This document shows, in pieces, positions 9,444 through 17,860 of a stretch of 64,000 bases of DNA. The position numbers and the translations under genes were made by a program. The number at the start of each line of letters is the position of its first letter. Positions within the stretch are counted from its first letter, which is position 1. Below the pieces are notes generated by a model. The model had not been told where the DNA came from and searched no databases. It saw only the letters and a list, made by a program, of their open reading frames with translations. The stretch is from NCBI RefSeq assembly GCF_001507855.1, contig NZ_LGEN01000005.1, positions 81,740-145,739 on the forward strand, in the 5' to 3' direction. The stretch comes from Halomonas sp. 54_146. GTDB lineage: Bacteria; Pseudomonadota; Gammaproteobacteria; Pseudomonadales; Halomonadaceae.

Positions 9444-9552
9444 CGCTCTGTCCCCCTCTTCGCTGACAATCCCCTATTTGCTGCTACGCTAGAGATATTA
9501 TCCCATGTGATGCAAAAAACGGTTTAGCCGATGTTCACTGGAGGGCTTAACG

Positions 9553-10119
9553 ATGAAAGTAATGGCCTACATGAAAATGCCTTTCAGCTATCACGAAGGG
9601 TGGCAAGAACTTAAGGCAAAATCTCCCTCAATTCCTCTGCTGGCATGGTGTGTAGTGCTACCTATGTCGCTGCTTCCTCCCGTTATGCTCTACTTTGCAG
9701 GCACGCATTATGGCGATGCTTTCATGGCAGGCTTTGCTGACCGCGAGTGGCGGTTCGTCACTACTATCCTCTTTCTCGCTGAACTACTGACATTTTTTAT
9801 CATGGGCTGGGTGATTCACGCCATCGTCAATGGCACGGAGCAGCTCTCCATCAGTTATCAAGATGCCTACCTGCTGGCGGCGTTGGCCCCTTTACCGCTT
9901 TGGGCATCATCAATGGCACTGTGGGTGCCTAACCTGTTCTTTAATACGCTAGTGGCGCTCGCTGCACTAGTTATCTCTTGCAGTTTGATTTACCACGGCT
10001 TACAAGCACTCTGCACTCGCAAAGAGCATGACGTTGTCACGATCTCGGCTACCTATACCATTATGTCGGCGGGCATTTTAGGCTGGGGGCTTTTGTTAGC
10101 AGTTATTTGGGCTTATTAA
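9553..10119 (+). CDS. YIP1-domain integral membrane protein
   Basis: A 188-residue polytopic membrane protein with the layout of the Yip1 domain family: an amphipathic N terminus (MPFSYHEGWQEL), then five hydrophobic segments (about 27-49, 70-90, 103-123, 126-148, 160-187) and the FAGTHYGDAFMAGF linker. GGAGGGC lies close before ATG 9553. No enzymatic motif is visible; the bacterial members have no defined role that I can name. A 10-bp-stem hairpin follows 36 bp after the stop, so it looks monocistronic. Confidence 0.72.
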   Translation: MKVMAYMKMPFSYHEGWQELKAKSPSIPLLAWCVVLPMSLLPPVMLYFAGTHYGDAFMAGFADREWRFVTTILFLAELLTFFIMGWVIHAIVNGTEQLSISYQDAYLLAALAPLPLWASSMALWVPNLFFNTLVALAALVISCSLIYHGLQALCTRKEHDVVTISATYTIMSAGILGWGLLLAVIWAY

Positions 10120-10155
10120 GCGGGGATAGGCTGACAGTGAAAGTCGGTATCGACA

Positions 10156-10190
10156 AGGGAGCTCAGCTTGTTTGAGCTCCCTCCTACTTT
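10156..10190. terminator. Hairpin terminator between convergent YIP1 and hmp genes
   Basis: Perfect 10-bp inverted repeat AGGGAGCTCA (10156-10165) and TGAGCTCCCT (10173-10182), loop of 7 nt, followed by CCTACTTT. It probably serves the YIP1 gene and perhaps hmp from the other side. Confidence 0.75.
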
Positions 10191-10223
10191 CTCTATCGCC
10201 AATGCTCAGCAGAATCCTGCGAG

Positions 10224-11393
10224 TTACGCCGCATTTAGGGCTTCGGCGGGGCCAAAGTGCTCAAAGTGTCGCTTCGAAGCAGGTACACCCAAGCGCGCAA
10301 GCTCTTGATTAATGAGCGCCATAAAGCCGTGTGGCCCGACAAAATAGCAGCGAGCCTGAGCTGGCAGGTAGTCCGCTAGCAGGCTCCCGTTAATGCGCCC
10401 TTGATGATCTCCGCCCGCCTCGTTTTCGTAGATGGTAATAGTGTTCAACTGGGCGGGGTATTCGCTGCCTAACGCCGCTAACACGTCGGTAAAGGCGTGG
10501 TGTTCGGCATCCAGCGCGGCATGCAGGTAAGTAACGCTGCGCCCCTGTTCAAGCGCCTGCTTGGCAATCGGCAGCAAGGGCGTTTGACCGACGCCCCCGC
10601 TAATCAGCATTAACGGCTCTTGATCGCCGGCCAAGATTAACTCACCCGCTGGCGGCAGCAGTTCGATGGTGTCGCCTACGCTAAGCTGATCATGAAAAAA
10701 GCGGCTTGCGACTCCCTCGGCTTCCCGCTTGATAGAAAGCCGATAGGAGCGCCCGTTGGGTACATCTGAAAGGCTATAGTGGCGGTAAACCGGCTGGCCA
10801 TCGATGGTGAGTTTGACACCGATATATTGCCCGGGAAGGTGCGCGGCAACCTGGCCACCATCTTCAGGTTCGAGGATAAACGAGCGAATCACGCGGCTTT
10901 CCTGGTGGGTATTCGCAATACGAAAACGCCGTGTACCGCGCCAGCCACCGGGCTGCTGCTCAAACGTTTGGTAGCGCTGCTTTTCAAGGCTTATTAGCAG
11001 GTCAGCCAACTCTTGATACAGCGCACTCCAGGCATCGGCCACTTCCGGCGTGACCGCATCGCCCAGCACGTCACCAATCGCCGCCATCAAACACTCACCC
11101 ACAATAGGGTATTGGTCGGGCTGGATATCCAGGGAGACGTGCTTATTCACCACGATTTCCAGCGTCTCTCTCGCTTTCTGTGGTGAATGGCGTAGCTGCA
11201 CGTAGGCAAGAATCATCCCTGCCAGTGCGCGGGGCTGACCGCCATTTTGTTGGTGTGCCTGATTAAACAGTGGCTTCACCTGCGGGTAACGCTCAAACAT
11301 CAGCGGGTAAAAGCGCTGGGTAATCGCGTCTAGATGCTCAGCAACAACAGGTGCTGTGGTTTGAACAATCTCTTCCTGAATGGGTGTTAACAT
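10224..11393 (-). CDS. hmp: Flavohemoglobin (nitric oxide dioxygenase)
   Basis: Cytosolic enzyme converting NO and O2 to nitrate with NAD(P)H. The 389 residues show all three modules: globin (1-140) with distal Tyr29 and Gln53 and proximal His85 in KHVSL; FAD-binding domain with RHYSLSDVPNG; NAD-binding domain with LISGGVGQTPLLP and CYFVGPHGFM. Start ATG 11393. It is divergent from nsrR, and a near-consensus NsrR palindrome (11405-11427) begins 12 bp upstream of its start codon, so NO-relieved repression is very likely. Confidence 0.97.
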   Translation of the reverse strand: MLTPIQEEIVQTTAPVVAEHLDAITQRFYPLMFERYPQVKPLFNQAHQQNGGQPRALAGMILAYVQLRHSPQKARETLEIVVNKHVSLDIQPDQYPIVGECLMAAIGDVLGDAVTPEVADAWSALYQELADLLISLEKQRYQTFEQQPGGWRGTRRFRIANTHQESRVIRSFILEPEDGGQVAAHLPGQYIGVKLTIDGQPVYRHYSLSDVPNGRSYRLSIKREAEGVASRFFHDQLSVGDTIELLPPAGELILAGDQEPLMLISGGVGQTPLLPIAKQALEQGRSVTYLHAALDAEHHAFTDVLAALGSEYPAQLNTITIYENEAGGDHQGRINGSLLADYLPAQARCYFVGPHGFMALINQELARLGVPASKRHFEHFGPAEALNAA

Positions 11394-11404
11394 GTGCGCC
11401 TCAT

Positions 11405-11427
11405 AAGGAATATTTTAAATACATCTT
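11405..11427. promoter_or_regulatory. Predicted NsrR operator
   Basis: Compared with the enterobacterial NsrR consensus (two 11-bp arms around one base), 20 of 23 positions match. The right arm AAATACATCTT (11417-11427) is perfect and the left arm AAGGAATATTT (11405-11415) has three mismatches. It lies 12 bp before the hmp start and 104 bp before nsrR, so it can repress hmp and possibly autoregulate nsrR. Confidence 0.82.
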
Positions 11428-11530
11428 TAAAATATCAAGCTTTGCGCTCAGCGTAAACAGACATCGAATATCATTTCCGCACGCCTGTGCACACCGTACA
11501 ATGGCGTTTTACTTAGGTTGATGGCTCTCT

Positions 11531-11983
11531 ATGCACTTAACTCGCTATACCGATTACGCCATTCGCGTTCTTCTCTACCTCGCGGTGAAGGGTGAAGAGC
11601 GCACCACAATCAATGAGATAGCGCAGACATTTTCCATCTCACGCAATCACTTGATGAAGATTGTTCAAGAGCTTAATCAGAAAGGATATCTCACCGCCAT
11701 ACGCGGTAAACATGGCGGGTTACTGCTTGGCCGCCCACCAGAAACGATTTTACTGGGGGCTTTGGTTCGAGACACCGAACATGAGATGGCGCTGGTGGAG
11801 TGTTTTCGCGAGGACAATAAATGCGTTATTACGCCCTCTTGCCGCTTGCAGCCAATTTTGGCGGAAGCGCTGTCGGCATTTTTCAACGTCTTGGATCACT
11901 ATACGCTTGCCGACCTGCTAACCGGCCGAGCATCACAGCTCTCAACGCTGATGCGTATTCCCACCCTCAACGTTTCCCACTAG
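11531..11983 (+). CDS. nsrR: Rrf2-family nitric-oxide-sensing repressor NsrR
   Basis: A 150-residue Rrf2 regulator. It has an N-terminal winged helix (MHLTRYTDYAIRVLLYLAVK ... FSISRNHLMKIVQELNQKGYL) and a wing with RGKHGGLLLGRPP, both typical of NsrR, and three C-terminal cysteines, Cys91, Cys98 and Cys104, which ligate the iron-sulfur cluster in this family. Together with divergent hmp and the operator in between, this is the local NO switch. It could in principle be another Rrf2 protein, but the context makes NsrR the best call. Confidence 0.93.
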   Translation: MHLTRYTDYAIRVLLYLAVKGEERTTINEIAQTFSISRNHLMKIVQELNQKGYLTAIRGKHGGLLLGRPPETILLGALVRDTEHEMALVECFREDNKCVITPSCRLQPILAEALSAFFNVLDHYTLADLLTGRASQLSTLMRIPTLNVSH

Positions 11984-12192
11984 CCGCTCGATTGTAAACG
12001 TCTGTGGTATACAGGTAGCGCTTTGCAATGTTCATGCTCTATTAAATGCTGGCTACCTATTAAGAAGCATTATACTTATTACCATTTAGATGCCGAGCTG
12101 ATGGTTAAAAACCGCTCAACCGGCGGTGCTGGCGTATACCTCAACTTCACCCCGAAAACAGAACGACTCATCAAGACAGGGAATGGATAACT

Positions 12193-12858
12193 ATGTCTAG
12201 CGCAACTCCTGATCAAATCGCCACTATCATGGTTATTGACGACCACCCGCTGCTGCGCCGTGGGGTTCGCCAACTCCTGGAAATGGAAGACGACCTGACG
12301 TTGATATTTGATACCGGCTCGCCTCAAGAAGGCATTGAAAAGGCCGTTGCGCTAGAGCCCGATATGCTGCTGCTTGACCTTAATATGCCGGTAATCAACG
12401 GGCTCGAAACCCTTAAACAATTGCGTGACGGGGGCTATTGCGGCCGAATCATCATGTATACGGTTTCTGACCAGGAGGACGATGTAGTTGATGCACTGCG
12501 CGGCGGTGCCGATGGCTACCTGCTCAAAGATATGGAACCGGAAGATATGGTACGCCAGCTTCGCCAGGCGGCTAAAGGGCGCATGGTCATTAGCGAAAAC
12601 TTAACGGCGCTGCTGGCTGAGGCGCTGCGTAATCAGCGCACTTCCCCGCCAACTCAATCAGTGGATACGCTGACTCAGCGCGAAAAAGAGATCTTAGCGG
12701 AACTAGCCGCGGGCATGTCGAACAAGCTTATCGCCCGCAAGCTGGATATTACCGAAGGAACCGTCAAGGTACACGTGAAGCACTTATTGAAAAAGTTACA
12801 CCTGCGTTCCCGGGTGGAAGCAGCCGTATGGGCAGTTCAAGAAGGGCTTAACCGGTAG
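12193..12858 (+). CDS. NarL/FixJ-type response regulator
   Basis: 221 residues: receiver domain (about 12-130) with acidic pocket DDH (17-18), phosphoacceptor Asp62 in LLLDLNMP, a Thr and the lysine in YLLKD; then a LuxR-type DNA-binding domain (about 155-217) with LTQREKEILAELAAGMSNKLIARKL and GTVKVHVKHLLKKL. The closest named relatives are NarL/NarP-type nitrate regulators, but no sensor kinase (NarX/NarQ) is encoded next to it, so the partner must be elsewhere. It precedes the heme-protein pair at 13045-15035 with the same orientation, which may be a target. Confidence 0.85.
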   Translation: MSSATPDQIATIMVIDDHPLLRRGVRQLLEMEDDLTLIFDTGSPQEGIEKAVALEPDMLLLDLNMPVINGLETLKQLRDGGYCGRIIMYTVSDQEDDVVDALRGGADGYLLKDMEPEDMVRQLRQAAKGRMVISENLTALLAEALRNQRTSPPTQSVDTLTQREKEILAELAAGMSNKLIARKLDITEGTVKVHVKHLLKKLHLRSRVEAAVWAVQEGLNR

Positions 12859-12880
12859 CAAGCCGTTGATTCTAAGTGGA

Positions 12881-12887
12881 TACCCCT
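12881..12887 (+). promoter_or_regulatory. Possible NarL-type heptamer
   Basis: TACCCCT fits the NarL heptamer pattern TACYYMT and is part of a short dyad ATACC/GGTAT (12880-12894). It lies between the NarL-type gene and the FNR-box promoter. A single heptamer occurs often by chance, so this is weak. Confidence 0.25.
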
Positions 12888-12958
12888 AAGGTATGGAAAT
12901 ATTATTGCCAATACTACTCGGAAGTGTGATGTATCTGTGGCGTGTTGTCGCACTAATA

Positions 12959-12999
12959 TTGATCAATATCAGGGCATACTTTTTAGGTGTGGCCATACT
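12959..12999 (+). promoter_or_regulatory. FNR/DNR-type box and promoter of the heme-protein pair
   Basis: TTGAT-CAAT-ATCAG (12959-12972) matches the FNR/DNR palindrome TTGAT-N4-ATCAA at 9 of 10 fixed positions. A -10-like CATACT lies at 12994-12999, which would put the box centre about 41 bp upstream of a start near 13007, the class II activation geometry. Predicted anaerobic or NO-responsive expression of the gene at 13045. Confidence 0.6.
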
Positions 13000-13044
13000 G
13001 ACGGAGGACAATCAATAAATTTGCCCTTCAGAGCAGGAGTTCAC

Positions 13045-14487
13045 ATGGGAACACGTAATAAGAGAGCAGGTCCTTGGCTGGTTCTCGGGCTGCCGATCGC
13101 CCTCGGGCTGGCCTGGATCACCCAAGGCAGCGGGGTGATCGAAAATGACCTTGAGCGCAATATTTACATCCCCGAAGAGCTGACCATGCCGCTGCAGGTG
13201 CAGGCTGCCCACAATGGCGAACAGATCTTCTTCCGCTATCGCTGGCCGGCATCGCAGCCCCATGTTTATCACGACATGCTGCGCTACGAGGACGGCGAGT
13301 GGATTCGCCACGGCCGCTCGGTGCCAGGGCCTGACCCCGACGGCACCTACGAAGACCGGGTCGCCATGTTGGTAGATGACGGTGGCGTGCCCCAGTTCAG
13401 CCGCTATGGCGGCTACATCACCGTTGGCAACCAGATGCGCTTCTTCACCAACTCCGCGTCACCGGCTGACGTACAAGCGCACCCGCATTTGGGTGAGCAG
13501 CTAGGCCAGAGCGACGTGCGCAAGTATCTGCCGGCCACGCGAACGGATCAGAACGACTGGCGCAGCGTGGTGGATGCCGACGTACTGACGACACAGCGCG
13601 AGGCCGGCTATTTCCTCGACCTCTGGCACTGGCGCGCAGGGCGCTCCAATGCTGTTAATGCCTCGGATGACCAGTGGATCGGCGAGTATCGCAACAGTGA
13701 TGCCGGCACGGGCCCTTACACCACCAACTGGGACGGCGACACCAACCAGCCTCGCTGGATGCTCGACCCTGAGCAGACCGGTCAGCGCGCCCTGCGCTGG
13801 GAAGACGTGACCTCTGGGCAGGTCGATTTCGACGGCCTTTATTTCCTGTCGGAAAACAATCGGACCGATTTCGACCCTGACCACGACTGGCAAAACGGCG
13901 ATGTCATCCCGAGACGGCTACTGCGCCAACCTGACGGCTCCCGCGGCGACATCACGGTGAACGCAGGCCCCGCGCGTTGGGAAGACGGCTACTGGGACGT
14001 GACTCTGATGCGGGACATGGATACCCGAAGCCCGTTGGACGACAAAGCGTTCCGGGAACAGGGCGTTTATGATATTGCCATCGGCGTTTACCGCAACGCT
14101 ACCGGCAGCCGCTGGCATTACGTGTCTCATCCTTACACGGTGGGCCTTGGGCGCGAAGCAGACTTTCAGGCGATGGCCTTTGAAGGCGACTCGCCGGATT
14201 GGTCGTCTGACTGGTTCGACATGACCCTCTTCTACCCCGGTCAGGTCGATTGGCCGCTGCTGATCAGCCGCGCCCATGCTGGTGCCGAGGACATCGCCCA
14301 GGGCACCCCGGTGCGGGCGCGCCACAGCGAAAAACAGCTTGCCCTATACGGCGTGGAGATGGAATTTAACGACGCCATTACCAGCCGCTGGATGATGACG
14401 CTAATAGCGGGCCTAATCGCCATGCTCGGCGTGGCTATCGCCCTGCTGCCCGCCTTCCGCCAAACTCGCCAAGGAGACCGCTCATGA
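13045..14487 (+). CDS. Ethylbenzene-dehydrogenase-type heme-binding protein
   Basis: A 480-residue protein with an N-terminal membrane-anchor or signal segment (WLVLGLPIALGLAWITQGSG) and a C-terminal hydrophobic helix (MMTLIAGLIAMLGVAIALLPAF) enclosing a large soluble domain rich in Trp, Asp and Tyr. The soluble part (PEELTMPLQVQAAHNGEQIFFRYRWP; RYGGYITVGNQMRFFTN; GPARWEDGYWDVTLMRDM) resembles the heme-b subunit domain of ethylbenzene and DMSO-reductase-family dehydrogenases (EB_dh). AGGAG precedes ATG 13045; an in-frame upstream start at 12937 would run through the promoter. GC content and codon choice are visibly higher than in the neighbours. It overlaps the next gene by 4 bp (ATGA) and has an FNR-type box upstream. 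Probably periplasmic electron transfer; no catalytic partner is visible. Confidence 0.75.
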   Translation: MGTRNKRAGPWLVLGLPIALGLAWITQGSGVIENDLERNIYIPEELTMPLQVQAAHNGEQIFFRYRWPASQPHVYHDMLRYEDGEWIRHGRSVPGPDPDGTYEDRVAMLVDDGGVPQFSRYGGYITVGNQMRFFTNSASPADVQAHPHLGEQLGQSDVRKYLPATRTDQNDWRSVVDADVLTTQREAGYFLDLWHWRAGRSNAVNASDDQWIGEYRNSDAGTGPYTTNWDGDTNQPRWMLDPEQTGQRALRWEDVTSGQVDFDGLYFLSENNRTDFDPDHDWQNGDVIPRRLLRQPDGSRGDITVNAGPARWEDGYWDVTLMRDMDTRSPLDDKAFREQGVYDIAIGVYRNATGSRWHYVSHPYTVGLGREADFQAMAFEGDSPDWSSDWFDMTLFYPGQVDWPLLISRAHAGAEDIAQGTPVRARHSEKQLALYGVEMEFNDAITSRWMMTLIAGLIAMLGVAIALLPAFRQTRQGDRS

Positions 14488-15035
14488 ACGGCACCCATGC
14501 CATGCTCTCCCACTTTCCGGTGGGCTTCTGGGCACTTGCCACTCTGATGATCCTGGTTGGTGCTTTCATGACCGGCCGCTTGGCCGAAATCAGCCGCGCC
14601 GCTTTGCTGCCGGTGCTGGTGCTTAGCCTGCTGGGGGCACTCGCCGCCATCGCCATTGGGTTGATTGTTTGGCCGATGGCCGCCAACCTGACCAGCCCGC
14701 TGGCGCGCAACCATATCCTAATGTCCTTTTGGTCGCTGGGCATCTACGCCGTGATAACCGTGCTGGTATGGAAAGCCGGTGATACAGCCTTCGACGACGC
14801 TCGCCGTTGGGCGCTGGTGATCTTGGCGCTGACCGGTGGCCTGATGTTCTCGGCGGCCGGCACCCTGGGCGGCCACCTTGCGGGTTCTACCACCGCTTTT
14901 TCCAAGGTGCTGGGCCTGATGGGTTGGGAGGTCTACACCACCTTCTATAGCCCACTGTGGGTTATTGCCATCATGGTGCTCATCGGCATTGCCCTGGGGG
15001 CACTCGGCATTATGAGCCAGCGCCGAACCGGCTGA
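14484..15035 (+). CDS. DUF2231-like membrane protein, partner of the EB_dh-type protein
   Basis: 183 residues with five hydrophobic segments (about 8-28, 38-62, 76-96, 108-128, 145-172). The opening AMLSHFPVGFWALATLMILVG and the HLAGS segment with conserved-looking histidines fit DUF2231-type membrane proteins that are often fused to or paired with heme proteins. It is translationally coupled to the upstream gene through an ATGA overlap, so the two products probably act together at the cytoplasmic membrane. It shares the higher GC of its partner. A clear terminator follows. The exact reaction is unknown. Confidence 0.65.
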   Translation: MNGTHAMLSHFPVGFWALATLMILVGAFMTGRLAEISRAALLPVLVLSLLGALAAIAIGLIVWPMAANLTSPLARNHILMSFWSLGIYAVITVLVWKAGDTAFDDARRWALVILALTGGLMFSAAGTLGGHLAGSTTAFSKVLGLMGWEVYTTFYSPLWVIAIMVLIGIALGALGIMSQRRTG

Positions 15036-15059
15036 TATTAATGCCAGTGGCTATAAAAG

Positions 15060-15093
15060 AAGGGGCTCGCTTTAGCGAGCCCCTTGCCGTTTA
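15060..15093 (+). terminator. Rho-independent terminator
   Basis: Stem AAGGGGCTCGC (15060-15070) and GCGAGCCCCTT (15075-15085) with a TTTA loop, then GCCGTTT. It ends the 13045-15035 operon. Confidence 0.85.
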
Positions 15094-15214
15094 GCGCACG
15101 TTTTTCAAGGGTAAATGTACTAACTTGGCTATAGATTTTTTCAATCGACCCAATAAAATTTACTATTGCCATTCGTTAAAGTGAACTGCATGATGCAGGT
15201 ATGTTTTGCCATGA

Positions 15215-17860
15215 TTGAACAGCAATAAGCAACAAAAGCCGCTGGGCAGCAGTACGTACATTAGAGATTACCTCATGAACCATGAATTTCCCTTACTTGA
15301 AGCCCAGCAAGGGATCCACGAGCTTACTGCCGCAGGGGCTCCTCTTGCTAAAACCTTGGCAGCGGTAGCCGAGTGGGCAGAGCTGATGCTGCCTCAAGCG
15401 CTGGTCTCGATCATGCGCTTCGACCCTGAAAAAAATGCCTTAAGTTTGGTTCCTAATCGCCATTTCTCACCCAACTATACCGCTCACATGCAAGACCTGG
15501 TGATTGGTCCTGATATTGGCACATGCGGACGAGCCGCATTTGAAAAGCAGCTGGTAGTGACGCGAGATATTAGCTTAGAGCCGAACTGGGCACCCTTTCA
15601 GGCGCTCGCCCAAGCGGAAGGGCTGCGAGCCTGCTGGTCAGTACCGATTCTGACTGCCAATGGAGAACTGCTTGGCACCTTCGCCACTTATTACCGCAGC
15701 CCTGCCCTGCCTACTCAAGAAGAACAGAATAACCTTGCCCGTAGTGCAAGCCTTGCAGCCTTAGTATTGCTTCGCCACCGTGACAAACAGCATCACCGCA
15801 CGCAATCCGAGTGGCACCGCTCGTTATTTTTTAATCACCCTGATGGTGTTTACGAGTTTGACCTTGAAGGCCACTTACAACGCTGCAACACCGCGCTTGA
15901 ACGCATTACTGGCTATAAATCGTCAGCGTTACTTGGCCTACATTTCAACCAGTTTATTGCCCCTGATTTTCAGGAGTTAACCCAAAGCGCCTTCGATGCG
16001 GCTTGCAGTGGCCAGGCCATTACCTATGAAACGCTAGGCAGGCATGCCGATGGGAATTACTACCAGCTGGAAATTACTAACTTTCCCGTCATTATTGATG
16101 ATGTCATCGTCGGCGTTTACGGAATATGCCGCGATATTACCGAGCGCAAACAGCAAACAGACGAATTACGCTTATTAAAAAGGGGCATGGAATCAAGCCC
16201 CAGCGGCATTCTGATGATAGATGCGCAGCAGCCCGGCATGCCGATTGTCTTCGCGAACCCTGCTTTTTACCGCATGACAGGCTATGAGCCTGCCGAGGTC
16301 ATCGGCAACCATAGCCGTTTTCTGCGCGGGAGAGATACAGACCCCAAAGCGGTTGATGCCATTCGCATCGCCATGCAAGAGCAGCGTGACGTTAATGTTA
16401 CGCTGCTCAATTACCGTAAAAACGGCCAGCCCTTCTGGAATCATCTTGTCGTAAGCCCCGTTTTTAACCCAGACGGCACCTGCACGCACTTCATCGGCAT
16501 TCACCAGGATATTACCCACGAGAAAGAGCAAGAGGCTCAGCTGGCTTACCAGGCAACCCATGATCTACTCACTGGCCTACCCAACTATTCAGCCTTTACC
16601 GAGCAATTAAACAACGTATTCCAGCAGCACCAACTAGATAGCAGCAATACCTTTGCGGTCATGCATCTTGATTTGGATGGCTTTAAAACCGTCAATGACG
16701 GTTTGGGGCACCTTGCTGCCAACCAGGTGTTAATTGCCGTCGCGCAGCGGCTTGAAGGGTTTGTTCAGCATCCTGATATGGTGGCGCGCTTGGTGGGTGA
16801 CGAGTTTGCTTTTCTTTTAACAACAAAAGATGACCATAGAGAAAATACCGCAAACTTAGCCAGGCGGATTTTGACCAGCCTTGCTCAACCCATAGCGCTT
16901 GAGGGGCAGCTGGTTCATATAAGCGCTAGCATTGGTATCGCTTGCCATGATGTGTCCATCAAAGAGCCCTATAGCCTACTGCAGCACGCCGACCTGGCAT
17001 TAGAACAAGCCAAACGACAAGGGCGAAACACCTGGCAGTGGTACCGTGGCCGCAAAGCAGAACGCGTTAAACACAGTGTCGGCATGCGGCACGATTTGCA
17101 TACAGCACTGATTGACGGGCAGTTCGAGCTTTATTACCAGCCGATTGTTGATGCCGTGAACGGCCGCATGCGCAGTGTCGAAGCATTAGTGCGTTGGCAT
17201 CATCCTACCCGGGGTTTAGTACCACCCGGTGATTTCATTCCTTTGGCGGAACAAACAGGGCAAATTATTCCGCTTGGCAGCTGGGTGCTCCACCAAGCCT
17301 GCCGAGAAATTGCAGCACTGAATGCCCACAGTGAGAATATGCTGTGCGTCGCCGTCAATATTTCTTCGTTAGAATTCTGCCGAGAAGGCTTTCTTGAAGA
17401 AGTAAAGCACGCGCTTCATACCTCAGGGTTAGCGCCGCAGCAACTTGAGCTAGAAGTGACAGAAAGCGTATTGCTAGACGGTACGGACCCCATCATTGAG
17501 CTGATGGAAACACTGAACACAATGGGGGTTCGCGTTGCCATCGATGACTTTGGCACCGGTTTTTCAAGCCTGAGCTACTTGTGCGATTTACCTACCCACA
17601 AGGTCAAGCTGGATCGCAAGTTCGTGCAAAAAACCCTGGAAAACCGCCGCATGGCGGCGATCGTGCAGGGTGTCATTACCATGGCACATCATATGGACAT
17701 GCTGGTGGTCGCTGAAGGAATCGAAACACGCGCCCAGCAAGAAGACTTAATGCACAGGCAGTGCGACTTGCTCCAAGGCTACTTATTTGCACGCCCCATG
17801 CCGCTAAAGGAACTGCGGTGTTTACCTGGCCTGCTGCCTGCACATGTGGCTAATCTTTAA
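15215..17860 (+). CDS. GAF-PAS-PAS-GGDEF-EAL cyclic-di-GMP signalling protein
   Basis: 881 residues, no membrane segment. Order: GAF (about 40-187), PAS (205-325, ending ICRDITERK), PAS (326-450, ending IGIHQDITHEK, with the LOV-like NHSRFLRGRDTD stretch), GGDEF (455-610) and EAL (630-870). The GGDEF signature reads RLVGDEF, so the first glycine is lost and cyclase activity is doubtful. The EAL domain keeps EALVRW, NISSLEF, ELEVTES, DDFGTGFSSLSYL, KLDRKF and AEGIET, so phosphodiesterase activity is expected. The longest frame uses TTG 15215; ATG 15275 (MNHEFPLLEAQQ) is a good alternative. Its TAA directly abuts the stop of the convergent alcohol dehydrogenase gene. Confidence 0.88.
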   Translation: MNSNKQQKPLGSSTYIRDYLMNHEFPLLEAQQGIHELTAAGAPLAKTLAAVAEWAELMLPQALVSIMRFDPEKNALSLVPNRHFSPNYTAHMQDLVIGPDIGTCGRAAFEKQLVVTRDISLEPNWAPFQALAQAEGLRACWSVPILTANGELLGTFATYYRSPALPTQEEQNNLARSASLAALVLLRHRDKQHHRTQSEWHRSLFFNHPDGVYEFDLEGHLQRCNTALERITGYKSSALLGLHFNQFIAPDFQELTQSAFDAACSGQAITYETLGRHADGNYYQLEITNFPVIIDDVIVGVYGICRDITERKQQTDELRLLKRGMESSPSGILMIDAQQPGMPIVFANPAFYRMTGYEPAEVIGNHSRFLRGRDTDPKAVDAIRIAMQEQRDVNVTLLNYRKNGQPFWNHLVVSPVFNPDGTCTHFIGIHQDITHEKEQEAQLAYQATHDLLTGLPNYSAFTEQLNNVFQQHQLDSSNTFAVMHLDLDGFKTVNDGLGHLAANQVLIAVAQRLEGFVQHPDMVARLVGDEFAFLLTTKDDHRENTANLARRILTSLAQPIALEGQLVHISASIGIACHDVSIKEPYSLLQHADLALEQAKRQGRNTWQWYRGRKAERVKHSVGMRHDLHTALIDGQFELYYQPIVDAVNGRMRSVEALVRWHHPTRGLVPPGDFIPLAEQTGQIIPLGSWVLHQACREIAALNAHSENMLCVAVNISSLEFCREGFLEEVKHALHTSGLAPQQLELEVTESVLLDGTDPIIELMETLNTMGVRVAIDDFGTGFSSLSYLCDLPTHKVKLDRKFVQKTLENRRMAAIVQGVITMAHHMDMLVVAEGIETRAQQEDLMHRQCDLLQGYLFARPMPLKELRCLPGLLPAHVANL

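Noticed and set aside
12937..13044. Upstream in-frame extension of the EB_dh-type gene
   Set aside because: It would run through the FNR-type box and -10 region and lacks a ribosome site; ATG 13045 has AGGAG.
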